From: Karalla daura
Lineage: Eukaryota > Chordata > Actinopteri > Chaetodontiformes > Leiognathidae
Assembly: GCA_029224185.1 (NCBI GenBank)
Contig: JANZKI010000029.1
Location: 496,001-560,000 of the forward strand
Direction: 5' to 3'
Length of the DNA stretch: 64,000 bases
The position numbers were made by a program, and so were the translations under genes. This document shows positions 49,900 to 61,570 of the stretch, one piece after another. The notes beneath the pieces are model-generated. The model worked only from the letters and a program-made list of their open reading frames with translations. It did no database searches and was not told the DNA's origin. How positions within the stretch are numbered: the stretch's first letter is position 1; each line of letters opens with the position of its first letter.

Positions 49900-52800
49900 T
49901 TGGTCTGTAAACTGGCTCAACAGGCTCAACTAAGCGTTCTATACACTTTTCAGGCCTGTTGCTACACTGCGTATGGGCCAATGGTGCACATATCAACAAA
50001 CTTTTTCAAAGCGCTTTACCCTGCAGTGTTCTATGCAGGGGGCTGTAAACAGGCTCAACTAAGCGTTCTAAAAACTTTTCAGGCCTGTTGCTGCACTGCG
50101 TATGGGCCAATGGTGCACGTATCAACAAACTTTTTCAAAGCGCTTTTCCCCGCAGTCTCCTATGCAGGGGGCTGTCAACAGGCACAACTAAGCGATCAAA
50201 ACACTTTTCAGGCCTGTTGCTGCACTGCGTATGGGCCAAAGGTGCACGTATCAACAAACTTTTTCAAAGCGCTGGTCCCCGCAGTCTCCTATGTAGGGGG
50301 CTGTAAACAGGCTCAACTAAGCGTTCTAGACACTTTTCCGGCCTGTTGCTGCACTGCGTATGGGCCAGTGGTGCACGTATCAACAAACTTTTTCAAAGCG
50401 CTTTTCCCCGCAGTCCAACCGCAGACCAACGCTTAGTTGACCAACGCTTAGTTGGTCTGTAAACTGGCTCAACAGGCTCAACTAAGCGTTCTATACACTT
50501 TTCAGGCCTGTTGCTACACTGCGTATGGGCCAATGGTGCACGTATCAACAAACTTTTTCAAAGCGCTTTTCCCCGCAGTGTTCTATGCAGGGGGCTGTAA
50601 ACAGGCTCAACAAAGCGTTCTAAACACTTTTCAGGCCTGTTGCTGCACTGCGTATGGGCCAATGGTGCAAGTATCAACAAACTTTTTTGTTTGTTTTTGT
50701 TTGTCAACAAACTTTTTCAAAGCGCTTGTCCCCGCTGTCTCCTATGCAGGGGGCTGTAAACAGGCTCAACTAAGCGTTCTCAACACTTTTCAGGCCTGTT
50801 GCTGCACTGCGTATGGGCCAATGGTGCACTTATCAACAAACTTTTTCAAAGCACTGTTCCCCGCAGTCTCCTATGCAGGGGGCTTTAAACAGGCTCAACT
50901 AAGCGTTCTCAACACTTTTCAGGCCTGTTGCTGCACTGCGTATGGGCCAATGGTGCACTTATCAACAAACTTTTTCAAAGCACTGTTCCCCGCAGTCTCC
51001 TATGCAGGGGGCTGTAAACAGGCTCAACTAAGCGTTCTAAACACTTTTCAGGCTTGTTGCTGCACTGCGTATGGGCCAATGGTGCATGTATCAACAAACT
51101 TTTTCAAAGCGCTTTTCCCCGCAGTCTCCTATGAAGGGGGCTGTCAACAGGCACAACTAAGCGATCAAAACACTTTTCAGGCCTGTTGCTGCACTGCGTG
51201 TGGGCCAATGGTGCACGTATCAACAAACTTTTTCAAAGCGCTGTTCCCCGCAGTCTCCTATGCAGGGGGATGTAAACAGGCTCAACGAAGCGTTCCAGAC
51301 ACTTTTCCGGCCTGTTGCTGCACTGCGTATGGGCCAGTGGTGCACGTATCAACAAACTTTTTCAAAGCACTTTTCCCCGCAGTCCAACCGCAGACCAACG
51401 CTTAGTTGACCAACGCTTAGTTGGTCTGTAAACTGGCTCAACAGGCTCAACTAAGCGAAAAAAACACTTTTCAGGCCTGTCGCAGCACTGCGTATGGGCC
51501 AATGGTGCACGTATCAACAAACTTTTTCAAAGCGCTTTTCCCCGCAGTCTCCTATGCAGGGGGCTATAAACGGGCTCAACTAAGCGTTCTAAACACTTTT
51601 CAGGCCTGTTGCTGCACTGCGTATGGGCCAATGGTGCACGTATCAACAAACTTTTTCAAAGCGCTTTTCCCCGCAGTCTCCTATGCAGGGGGCTGTAAAC
51701 AGGCTCAACTAAGCGTTCTAAACACTTTTCAGGCCTGTTGCTGCACTGCGTATGGGCCAATGGTGCACGTATCAACAAACTTTTTTGTTTGTTTTTGTTT
51801 GTCAACAAACTTTTTCAAAGCGCTTGTCCCCGCAGTCTCCTATGCAGGGGGCTGTCAACAGGCACAACTAAGTGATCAAAACACTTTTCAGGCCTGTTGC
51901 TGCACTGCGTGTGGGCCAATGGTGCACGTATCAACAAACTTTTTCAAAGCGCTGTTCCCCGCAGTCTCCTATGCAGGGGGCTGTAAACAGGCTCAACTAA
52001 GCGTTCTAAACACTTTTCCGGCCTGTTGCTGCACTGCGTATGGGCCAGTGGTGCACGTATCAACAAACTTTTTCATAGCACTTTTCCCCGCAGTCCAACC
52101 ACAGACCAACGCTGAGTTGACCAACGCTTAGTTGGTCTGTAAACTGGCTCAACAGGCTCAACTAAGCGATAAAAACACTTTTCAGGCCTGTCGCTGCACT
52201 GCGTATGGGCCAATGGTGCACGTATCAACAAACTTTTTCAAAGCGCTGTTCCCCGCAGTCTCCTATGCAGGGGGCTGTAAACGGGCTCAGCTAAGTGTTC
52301 TAAACACTTTTCAGGCCTGTTGCTGCACTGCGTATGGGCCAATGGTGCACGTATCAACAAACTTTTTCAAAGCGCTTTTCCCCGCAGTCTCCTATGCAGG
52401 GGGCTGTAAACAGGCTCAACTAAGCGTTCTAAACACTTTTCAGGCCTGTTGCTGCACTGCGTATGGGCCAATGGTGCACGTATCAACAAACTTTTTTGTT
52501 TGTTTTTGTTTGTCAACAAACTTTTTCAAAGCGCTTGTCCCCGCAGTCTCCTATGCAGGGGGCTGTCAACAGGCTCAACTAAGTGTTCTAAACACTTTTC
52601 AGGCCTGTTGCTGCACTGCGTATGGGCCAATGGTGCACGTATCAACAAACTTTTTTAAAGCCCTTTTCCCCGCAGTCTCCAATGCAGGGGTCTGTCAACA
52701 GGCTCAACTAAGCGTTCTAAACACTTTTCAGGCCTGTTGCTGCACTGCGTATGGGCCAATGGTGCACGTATCAACAAACTTTTTCAAAGCGCTTGTCCCG

Positions 52801-53388
52801 GCAGAATCCCATGTAGGGGGCTGCAAACAGGCTCAACTAAGCGTTCGAAACACTTTTCAGGCCTGTTGCTGCACTGCGGATGGGCCAATGGTGCACGAAT
52901 CAACAAACTTTTTTGTTTGTTTTTGTTTGTCAACAAACTTTTTCAGAGCGCTTGTCCCCGCAGTCTCCTATGCAGGGGGCTGTAAACAGGCTCAACTAAG
53001 CGTTCTAAACACTTTTCAGGCCTGTTGCTGCACTGCGTATGGGCCAATGGTGCATGTATCAACAAACTTTTTCAAAGCGCTTTTCCCCGCAGTCTCCTAT
53101 GAAGGGGGCTGTCAACAGGCACAACTAAGCGATCAAAACACTTTTCAGGCCTGTTGCTGCACTGCGTGTGGGCCAATGGTGCACGTATCAACAAACTTTT
53201 TCAAAGCGCTGTTCCCCGCAGTCTCCTATGCAGGGGGCTGTAAACAGGCTCAACTAAGCGTTCCAGACACTTTTCCGGCCTGTTGCTGCACTGCGTATGG
53301 GCCAGTGGTGCACGTATCAACAAACTTTTTCAAAGCACTTTTCCCCGCAGTCCAACCGCAGACCAACGCTTAGTTGACCAACGCTTAG
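49900..53388 (-). repeat. 3.4-kb higher-order repeat, copy 1
   Basis: Marker-unit spacing is 552, 969, 711, 1257 bp (total 3489). The next 3360 bp has spacing 552, 840, 711, 1257. The only large difference is one extra 129-bp unit in this copy around 50870-51000. Anchors 51421/54781, 52132/55492 and 53389/56749 all differ by 3360. Confidence 0.92.
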
Positions 53389-56300
53389 TTGGTCTGTAAA
53401 CTGGCTCAACAGGCTCAACTAAGCGAAAAAAACACTTTTCAGGCCTGTTGCTACACTGCGTATGGGCCAATGGTGCACATATCAACAAACTTTTTCAAAG
53501 CGCTTTACCCTGCAGTGTTCTATGCAGGGGGCTGTAAACAGGCTCAACTAAGCGTTCTAAAAACTTTTCAGGCCTGTTGCTGCACTGCGTATGGGCCAAT
53601 GGTGCACGTATCAACAAACTTTTTCAAAGCGCTTTTCCCCGCAGTCTCCTATGCAGGGGGCTGTCAACAGGCACAACTAAGCGATCAAAACACTTTTCAG
53701 GCCTGTTGCTGCACTGCGTATGGGCCAAAGGTGCACGTATCAACAAACTTTTTCAAAGCGCTGGTCCCCGCAGTCTCCTATGTAGGGGGCTGTAAACAGG
53801 CTCAACTAAGCGTTCTAGACACTTTTCCGGCCTGTTGCTGCACTGCGTATGGGCCAGTGGTGCACGTATCAACAAACTTTTTCAAAGCGCTTTTCCCCGC
53901 AGTCCAACCGCAGACCAACGCTTAGTTGACCAACGCTTAGTTGGTCTGTAAACTGGCTCAACAGGCTCAACTAAGCGTTCTATACACTTTTCAGGCCTGT
54001 TGCTACACTGCGTATGGGCCAATGGTGCACGTATCAACAAACTTTTTCAAAGCGCTTTTCCCCGCAGTGTTCTATGCAGGGGGCTGTAAACAGGCTCAAC
54101 AAAGCGTTCTAAACACTTTTCAGGCCTGTTGCTGCACTGCGTATGGGCCAATGGTGCAAGTATCAACAAACTTTTTTGTTTGTTTTTGTTTGTCAACAAA
54201 CTTTTTCAAAGCGCTTGTCCCCGCTGTCTCCTATGCAGGGGGCTGTAAACAGGCTCAACTAAGCGTTCTCAACACTTTTCAGGCCTGTTGCTGCACTGCG
54301 TATGGGCCAATGGTGCACTTATCAACAAACTTTTTCAAAGCACTGTTCCCCGCAGTCTCCTATGCAGGGGGCTGTAAACAGGCTCAACTAAGCGTTCTAA
54401 ACACTTTTCAGGCTTGTTGCTGCACTGCGTATGGGCCAATGGTGCATGTATCAACAAACTTTTTCAAAGCGCTTTTCCCCGCAGTCTCCTATGAAGGGGG
54501 CTGTCAACAGGCACAACTAAGCGATCAAAACACTTTTCAGGCCTGTTGCTGCACTGCGTGTGGGCCAATGGTGCACGTATCAACAAACTTTTTCAAAGCG
54601 CTGTTCCCCGCAGTCTCCTATGCAGGGGGATGTAAACAGGCTCAACGAAGCGTTCCAGACACTTTTCCGGCCTGTTGCTGCACTGCGTATGGGCCAGTGG
54701 TGCACGTATCAACAAACTTTTTCAAAGCACTTTTCCCCGCAGTCCAACCGCAGACCAACGCTTAGTTGACCAACGCTTAGTTGGTCTGTAAACTGGCTCA
54801 ACAGGCTCAACTAAGCGAAAAAAACACTTTTCAGGCCTGTCGCAGCACTGCGTATGGGCCAATGGTGCACGTATCAACAAACTTTTTCAAAGCGCTTTTC
54901 CCCGCAGTCTCCTATGCAGGGGGCTATAAACGGGCTCAACTAAGCGTTCTAAACACTTTTCAGGCCTGTTGCTGCACTGCGTATGGGCCAATGGTGCACG
55001 TATCAACAAACTTTTTCAAAGCGCTTTTCCCCGCAGTCTCCTATGCAGGGGGCTGTAAACAGGCTCAACTAAGCGTTCTAAACACTTTTCAGGCCTGTTG
55101 CTGCACTGCGTATGGGCCAATGGTGCACGTATCAACAAACTTTTTTGTTTGTTTTTGTTTGTCAACAAACTTTTTCAGAGCGCTTGTCCCCGCAGTCTCC
55201 TATGCAGGGGGCTGTCAACAGGCACAACTAAGTGATCAAAACACTTTTCAGGCCTGTTGCTGCACTGCGTGTGGGCCAATGGTGCACGTATCAACAAACT
55301 TTTTCAAAGCGCTGTTCCCCGCAGTCTCCTATGCAGGGGGCTGTAAACAGGCTCAACTAAGCGTTCTAAACACTTTTCCGGCCTGTTGCTGCACTGCGTA
55401 TGGGCCAGTGGTGCACGTATCAACAAACTTTTTCATAGCACTTTTCCCCGCAGTCCAACCACAGACCAACGCTGAGTTGACCAACGCTTAGTTGGTCTGT
55501 AAACTGGCTCAACAGGCTCAACTAAGCGATAAAAACACTTTTCAGGCCTGTCGCTGCACTGCGTATGGGCCAATGGTGCACGTATCAACAAACTTTTTCA
55601 AAGCGCTGTTCCCCGCAGTCTCCTATGCAGGGGGCTGTAAACGGGCTCAGCTAAGTGTTCTAAACACTTTTCAGGCCTGTTGCTGCACTGCGTATGGGCC
55701 AATGGTGCACGTATCAACAAACTTTTTCAAAGCGCTTTTCCCCGCAGTCTCCTATGCAGGGGGCTGTAAACAGGCTCAACTAAGCGTTCTAAACACTTTT
55801 CAGGCCTGTTGCTGCACTGCGTATGGGCCAATGGTGCACGTATCAACAAACTTTTTTGTTTGTTTTTGTTTGTCAACAAACTTTTTCAAAGCGCTTTTCC
55901 CCGCAGTCTCCTATGCAGGGGGCTGTCAACAGGCTCAACTAAGTGTTCTAAACACTTTTCAGGCCTGTTGCTGCACTGCGTATGGGCCAATGGTGCACGT
56001 ATCAACAAACTTTTTTAAAGCCCTTTTCCCCGCAGTCTCCAATGCAGGGGTCTGTCAACAGGCTCAACTAAGCGTTCTAAACACTTTTCAGGCCTGTTGC
56101 TGCACTGCGTATGGGCCAATGGTGCACGTATCAACAAACTTTTTCAAAGCGCTTGTCCCGGCAGAATCCCATGTAGGGGGCTGCAAACAGGCTCAACTAA
56201 GCGTTCGAAACACTTTTCAGGCCTGTTGCTGCACTGCGGATGGGCCAATGGTGCACGAATCAACAAACTTTTTTGTTTGTTTTTGTTTGTCAACAAACTT

Positions 56301-56748
56301 TTTCAGAGCGCTTGTCCCCGCAGTCTCCTATGCAGGGGGCTGTAAACAGGCTCAACTAAGCGTTCTAAACACTTTTCAGGCCTGTTGCTGCACTGCGTAT
56401 GGGCCAATGGTGCATGTATCAACAAACTTTTTCAAAGCGCTTTTCCCCGCAGTCTCCTATGAAGGGGGCTGTCAACAGGCACAACTAAGCGATCAAAACA
56501 CTTTTCAGGCCTGTTGCTGCACTGCGTGTGGGCCAATGGTGCACGTATCAACAAACTTTTTCAAAGCGCTGTTCCCCGCAGTCTCCTATGCAGGGGGCTG
56601 TAAACAGGCTCAACTAAGCGTTCCAGACACTTTTCCGGCCTGTTGCTGCACTGCGTATGGGCCAGTGGTGCACGTATCAACAAACTTTTTCAAAGCACTT
56701 TTCCCCGCAGTCCAACCGCAGACCAACGCTTAGTTGACCAACGCTTAG
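53389..56748 (-). repeat. 3.4-kb higher-order repeat, copy 2
   Basis: Directly adjacent tandem copy of 49900-53388, one unit shorter and otherwise near-identical. A third partial copy starts at 56749 (same aagcgaaaaaaacac and cgcagcactgcg variants) and continues to about 57400. Confidence 0.92.
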
Positions 56749-59700
56749 TTGGTCTGTAAACTGGCTCAACAGGCTCAACTAAGCGAAAAAAACACTTTTC
56801 AGGCCTGTCGCAGCACTGCGTATGGGCCAATGGTGCACGTATCAACAAACTTTTTCAAAGCGCTTTTCCCCGCAGTCTCCTATGCAGGGGGCTATAAACG
56901 GGCTCAACTAAGCGTTCTAAACACTTTTCAGGCCTGTTGCTGCACTGCGTATGGGCCAATGGTGCACGTATCAACAAACTTTTTCAAAGCGCTTTTCCCC
57001 GCAGTCTCCAATGCAGGGGGCTGTAAACAGGCTCAACTAAGCGTTCTAAACACTTTTCAGGCCTGTTGCTGCACTGCGTATGGGCCAATGGTGCACGTAT
57101 CAACAAACTTTTTTGTTTGTTTTTGTTTGTCAACAAACTTTTTCAAAGCGCTTGTCCCCGCAGTCTCCTATGCAGGGGGCTGTCAAAAGGCACAACTAAG
57201 TGATCAAAACACTTTTCAGGCCTGTTGCTGCACTGCGTGTGGGCCAATGGTGCACGTATCAACAAACTTTTTCAAAGCGCTGTTCCCCGCAGTCTCCTAT
57301 GCAGGGGGCTGTAAACAGGCTCAACTAAGCGTTCTAAACACTTTTCCGGCCTGTTGCTGCACTGCGTATGGGCCAGTGGTGCACGTATCAACAAACTTTT
57401 TCAAAGCGCTTGTCCCCGCAGTCTCCTATGCAGGGGGCTGTCAACAGGCACAACTAAGTGATCAAAACACTTTTCAGGCCTGTTGCTGCACTGCGTATGG
57501 GCCAATGGTGCACGTATCAACAAACTTTTTTGTTTGTTTTTGTTTTTCAACAAACTTTTTCAAAGCGCTTGTCCCCGCAGTCTCCTATGCAGGGGGCTGT
57601 AAACAGGCTCAACTAAGCGTTCTAAACACTTTTCAGGCCTGTTGCTGCACTGCGTATGGGCCAATGGTGCACGTATCAACAACCTTTTTCAAAGCGCTAT
57701 TCCCCGCAGTCTCCTATGCAGGGGGCTGTAAACAGGCTCAACTAAGCGTTCTAAACACTTTTCAGGCCTGTTGCTGCACTGCGTATGGGCCAATGGTGCA
57801 CGTATCAACAAACTTTTTTGTTTGTTTTATTTTGTCAACAAACTTTTTCAAAGCGCTTGTCCCCGCAGTCTCCTATGCAGGGGGCTGTCAACAGGCACAG
57901 CTAAGTGATCAAAACACTTTTCAGGCCTGTTGCTGCACTGCGTGTGGGCCAATGGTGCACGCATCAACATACTTTTTCAAAGCGCTGTTCCCCGCAGTCT
58001 CCTATGCAGGGGGCTGTAAACAGGCTCAACTAAACGTTCTAAACACTTTTCAGGCCTGTTGCTGCACTGCGTATGGGCCAATGGTGCACGAATCAACAAA
58101 CTTTTTTGTTTGTTTTTGTTTGTCAACAAACTTTTTCAAAGCGCTTGTCCCCGCAGTCTCCTATGCAGGGGGCTGTAAACAGGCTCAACTAAGCGTTCTA
58201 AACATTTTTCAGGCCTGTTGCTGCACTGCGTATGGGCCAATGGTGCACGTATCAACAAACTGTTTCAAAGCGCTTTTCCCCGCAGTCCAACCGCAGACTA
58301 ACGCTGAGTTGACCAACGCTTAGTTGGTCTGTAAACTGGCTCAACAGGCTCAACTAAGCGTTCTATACACTTTTCAGGCCTGTTACTACACTGCGTATGG
58401 GCCAATGGTGCACGTATCAACAAACTTTTTCAAAGCGCTTTTCCCCACTGTGTCCTATGCAGGGGGCTGTAAAAAGGCTCAACTAAGCGTTCTAAACACT
58501 TTTCAGGCCTGTTGCTGCACTGCGTATGGGCCAATGGTGCACGGATCAACAAACTTTTTCAAAGCGCTGTTCCCCGCAGTCTCCTATGCAGGGGGCTGTA
58601 AACGGTCTCAGCTAAGCGTTCTAAACACTTTTCAGGCCTGTTGCTGCACTGCGTATGGGCCAATGGTGCACGTATCAACAAACTTTTTTGTTTGTTTTTG
58701 TTTTTCAACAAACTTTTTCAAAGCGCTGTTCCCCGCAGTCTCCTATGTAGGGGGCTGTATACAGGCTCAACTAAGCGTTCTAAACACTTTTCAGGCCTGT
58801 TGCTGCACTGCGTATGGGCCAATGGTGCACGTATCAACAACCTTTTTCAAAGCGCTATTCCCCGCAGTCTCCTATGCAGGGGGCTGTAAACAGGCTCAAC
58901 TAAGCGTTCTAAACACTTTTCAGGCCTGTTGCTGCACTGCGTATGGGCCAATGGTGCACGTATCAACAAACTTTTTTGTTTGTTTTATTTTGTCAACAAA
59001 CTTTTTCAAAGCGCTTGTCCCCGCAGTCTCCTATGCAGGGGGCTGTAAACAGGCTCAACTAAGCGTTCTAGACACTTTTCCGGCCTGTTGCTGCACTGCG
59101 TAAGGGCCAGTGGTGCACGTATCAACAAACTTTTTCAAAGCGCTTTTCCCCGCAGTCCAACCGCAGACCAACGCTTAGTTGACCAACGCTTAGTTGGTCT
59201 GTAAACTGGCTCAACCGGCTCAACTAAGCGTTCTATACACATTTTCAGGCCTGGTGCTGCACTGCGTATGGGCCAATGGTGCACGTATCAACAAACTTTT
59301 TCAAAGCGCTTTTCCCCACTGTGTCCTATGCAGGGGTCTGTAAAAAGGCTCAACTAAGCGTTCTAAACACTTTTCAGGCCTGTTGCTGCACTGCGTATGG
59401 GCCAATGGGGCACGTATGAACAAACTTTTTTGTTTGTTTTTGTTTGTCAACAAACTTTTTCAAAGCGCTTGTCCCCGCAGTCTCCTATGCAGGGGGCTGT
59501 GAACAGGCTCAACTAAGCGTTCTAAACACTTTTCAGGCCTGTTGCTGCACTGCGTATGGGCCAATGGTGCACGTATCAACAAACTTTTTTGTTTGTTTTT
59601 GTTTGTCAACAAACTTTTTCAAAGCGCTATTCCCCGCAGTCTCCTATGCAGGGGGCTGTAAACAGGCTCAACTAAGCGTTCTAAACACTTTTCAGGCCTG

Positions 59701-61570
59701 TTGCTGCACTGCGTATGGGCCAATGGTGCACGTATCAACAAACTTTTTTGTTTGTTTTTGTTTGTCAACAAACTTTTTCAAAGCGCTTGTCCCCGCAGTC
59801 TCCTATGCAGGGGGCTGTCAACAGGCACAGCTAAGTGATCAAAACACTTTTCAGGCCTGTTGCTGCACTGCGTGTGGGCCAATGGTGCACGCATCAACAT
59901 ACTTTTTCAAAGCGCTGTTCCCCGCAGTCTCCTATGCAGGGGGCTGTAAACAGGCTCAACTAAACGTTCTAAACACTTTTCAGGCCTGTTGCTGCACTGC
60001 GTATGGGCCAATGGTGCACGAATCAACAAACTTTTTTGTTTGTTTTTGTTTGTCAACAAACTTTTTCAAAGCGCTTGTCCCCGCAGTCTCCTATGCAGGG
60101 GGCTGTAAACAGGCTCAACTAAGCGTTCTAAACATTTTTCAGGCCTGTTGCTGCACTGCGTATGGGCCAATGGTGCACGTATCAACAAACTGTTTCAAAG
60201 CGCTTTTCCCCGCAGTCCAACCGCAGACTAACGCTGAGTTGACCAACGCTTAGTTGGTCTGTAAACTGGCTCAACAGGCTCAACTAAGCGTTCTATACAC
60301 TTTTCAGGCCTGTTACTACACTGCGTATGGGCCAATGGTGCACGTATCAACAAACTTTTTCAAAGCGCTTTTCCCCACTGTGTCCTATGCAGGGGGCTGT
60401 AAAAAGGCTCAACTAAGCGTTCTAAACACTTTTCAGGCCTGTTGCTGCACTGCGTATGGGCCAATGGTGCACGTATCAACAAACTTTTTTGTTTGTTTTT
60501 GTTTGTCAACAAACTTTTTCAAAGCGCTTGTCCCCGCAGTCTCCTATGCAGGGGGCTGTGAACAGGCTCAACTAAGCGTTCTAAACACTTTTCAGGCCTG
60601 TTGCTGCACTGCGTATGGGCCAATGGTGCACGGATCAACAAACTTTTTCAAAGCGCTGTTCCCCGCAGTCTCCTATGCAGGGGGCTGTAAACGGGCTCAG
60701 CTAAGCGTTCTAAACACTTTTCAGGCCTGTTGCTGCACTGCGTATGGGCCAATGGTGCACGTATCAACAAACTTTTTTGTTTGTTTTTGTTTTTCAACAA
60801 ACTTTTTCAAAGCGCTGTTCCCCGCAGTCTCCTATGTAGGGGGCTGTAAACAGGCTCAACTAAGCGTTCTAAACACTTTTCAGGCCTGTTGCTGCACTGC
60901 GTATGGGCCAATGGTGCACGTATCAACAACCTTTTTCAAAGCGCTATTCCCCGCAGTCTCCTATGCAGGGGGCTGTAAACAGGCTCAACTAAGCGTTCTA
61001 AACACTTTTCAGGCCTGTTGCTGCACTGCGTATGGGCCAATGGTGCACGTATCAACAAACTTTTTTGTTTGTTTTATTTTGTCAACAAACTTTTTCAAAG
61101 CGCTTGTCCCCGCAGTCTCCTATGCAGGGGGCTGTCAACAGGCACAACTAAGTGATCAAAACACTTTTCAGGCCTGTTGCTGCACTGCGTGTGGGCCAAT
61201 GGTGAACGTATCAACATACTTTTTCAAAGCGCTGTTCCCCGCAGTCTCCTATGCAGGGGGCTGTAAACAGGCTCAACTAAACGTTCTAAACACTTTTCAG
61301 GCCTGTTGCTGCACTGCGTATGGGCCAATGGTGCACGAATCAACAAACTTTTTTGTTTGTTTTTGTTTGTCAACAAACTTTTTCAAAGCGCTTGTCCCAG
61401 CAGTCTCCTATGCAGGGGGCTGTAAACAGGCTCAACTAAGCGTTCTAAACATTTTTCAGGCCTGTTGCTGCACTGCGTATGGGCCAATGGTGCACGTATC
61501 AACAAACTGTTTCAAAGCGCTTTTCCCCGCAGTCCAACCGCAGACTAACGCTGAGTTGACCAACGCTTAG

